Below the pieces are notes generated by a model. The model saw only the letters and a program-made list of their open reading frames with translations. It searched no databases and was not told where the DNA came from. A DNA stretch of 5,049 bases from JAAEQG01 sp023133475 (GTDB lineage Bacteria; Planctomycetota; Phycisphaerae; UBA1845), in NCBI GenBank assembly GCA_030631415.1, contig DAOVLE010000290.1, positions 1-5,049 on the forward strand. Direction: 5' to 3'. Shown in pieces: positions 4,974-5,049 of the stretch. Every line of letters starts with the position of its first letter. The stretch's first letter is position 1. A program made the position numbers and the translations under genes.

Positions 4974-5049
4974 GGGTGGCCCATGGCTTTAGCCGTGGGG
5001 GACGCGAATTGCATCAGGTATTCGCGTCCCCCACCGCTAAAGCGGTGGG
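4974..5049. repeat. large REP-like palindrome, cut by the window end
   Basis: GTGGGGGACGCGAAT (4995-5009) and 5020-5034 are perfect 15-bp arms around a 10-nt loop. Outside them, 4980-4993 pairs with 5036-5049 with few mismatches. The outermost bases 4974-4979 predict a CCACCC-like end just beyond the window. Both halves carry the 19-mer family seen at 60-78 and 3575-3593. This is the longest copy of the family here and follows the last gene of the set. Confidence 0.75.

Overview
The window is GC-rich bacterial DNA with five genes, all on the + strand. Its intergenic spacers are full of short repeats: heptanucleotide tandem arrays and GGGTGGCCCA/TGGGCCACCC-type palindromes. Repeat-laden spacers of this kind, together with the gene content, suggest a planctomycete-like (Phycisphaerae or Pirellulales style) or similar environmental bacterium. 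This taxonomic guess is weak, because no marker gene is present.

Layout. Positions 1-248 hold only palindromic repeats and a Shine-Dalgarno. 249-1520 encodes a minimal nucleotidyltransferase of the NTP_transf_5 type, fused at its C-terminus to a very compact SET-like domain. 1647-1925 encodes a 92-residue secreted peptide precursor: a polar leader, a twin-arginine signal, an AMA cleavage site, then a 34-residue mature part with six cysteines in the inhibitor-cystine-knot order C-x6-C-x5-CC-x4-C-x4-C. 2165-3508 encodes a membrane VKOR fused to a periplasmic DsbA-like thioredoxin domain. 3655-3969 encodes a stand-alone PqqD-like protein (RRE fold). 3966-4928 encodes an HPr-kinase-like P-loop protein, translationally coupled to the PqqD gene. 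4929-5049 holds two hairpins, the second a large REP-like palindrome cut by the window end.

Interpretation. The likely theme is production of a disulfide-rich, exported mini-protein. The precursor is the substrate, and VKOR-DsbA is a dedicated oxidation machine able to form its three disulfides outside the cytoplasm. The PqqD/HprK-like/nucleotidyltransferase trio is known from RiPP (especially lasso peptide) and related 'HPr-rel-A' neighbourhoods. The precursor also carries YITPVL, a match to the YxxPxL leader motif that lasso-type RREs bind, and it lies inside the signal peptide. No lasso cyclase or B2 protease is visible. The window therefore looks like a hybrid: RiPP-type recognition and phosphotransfer proteins next to a Tat-exported knottin and its own disulfide catalyst. 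The gene identities are well supported by motifs. The pathway connecting them is inference.
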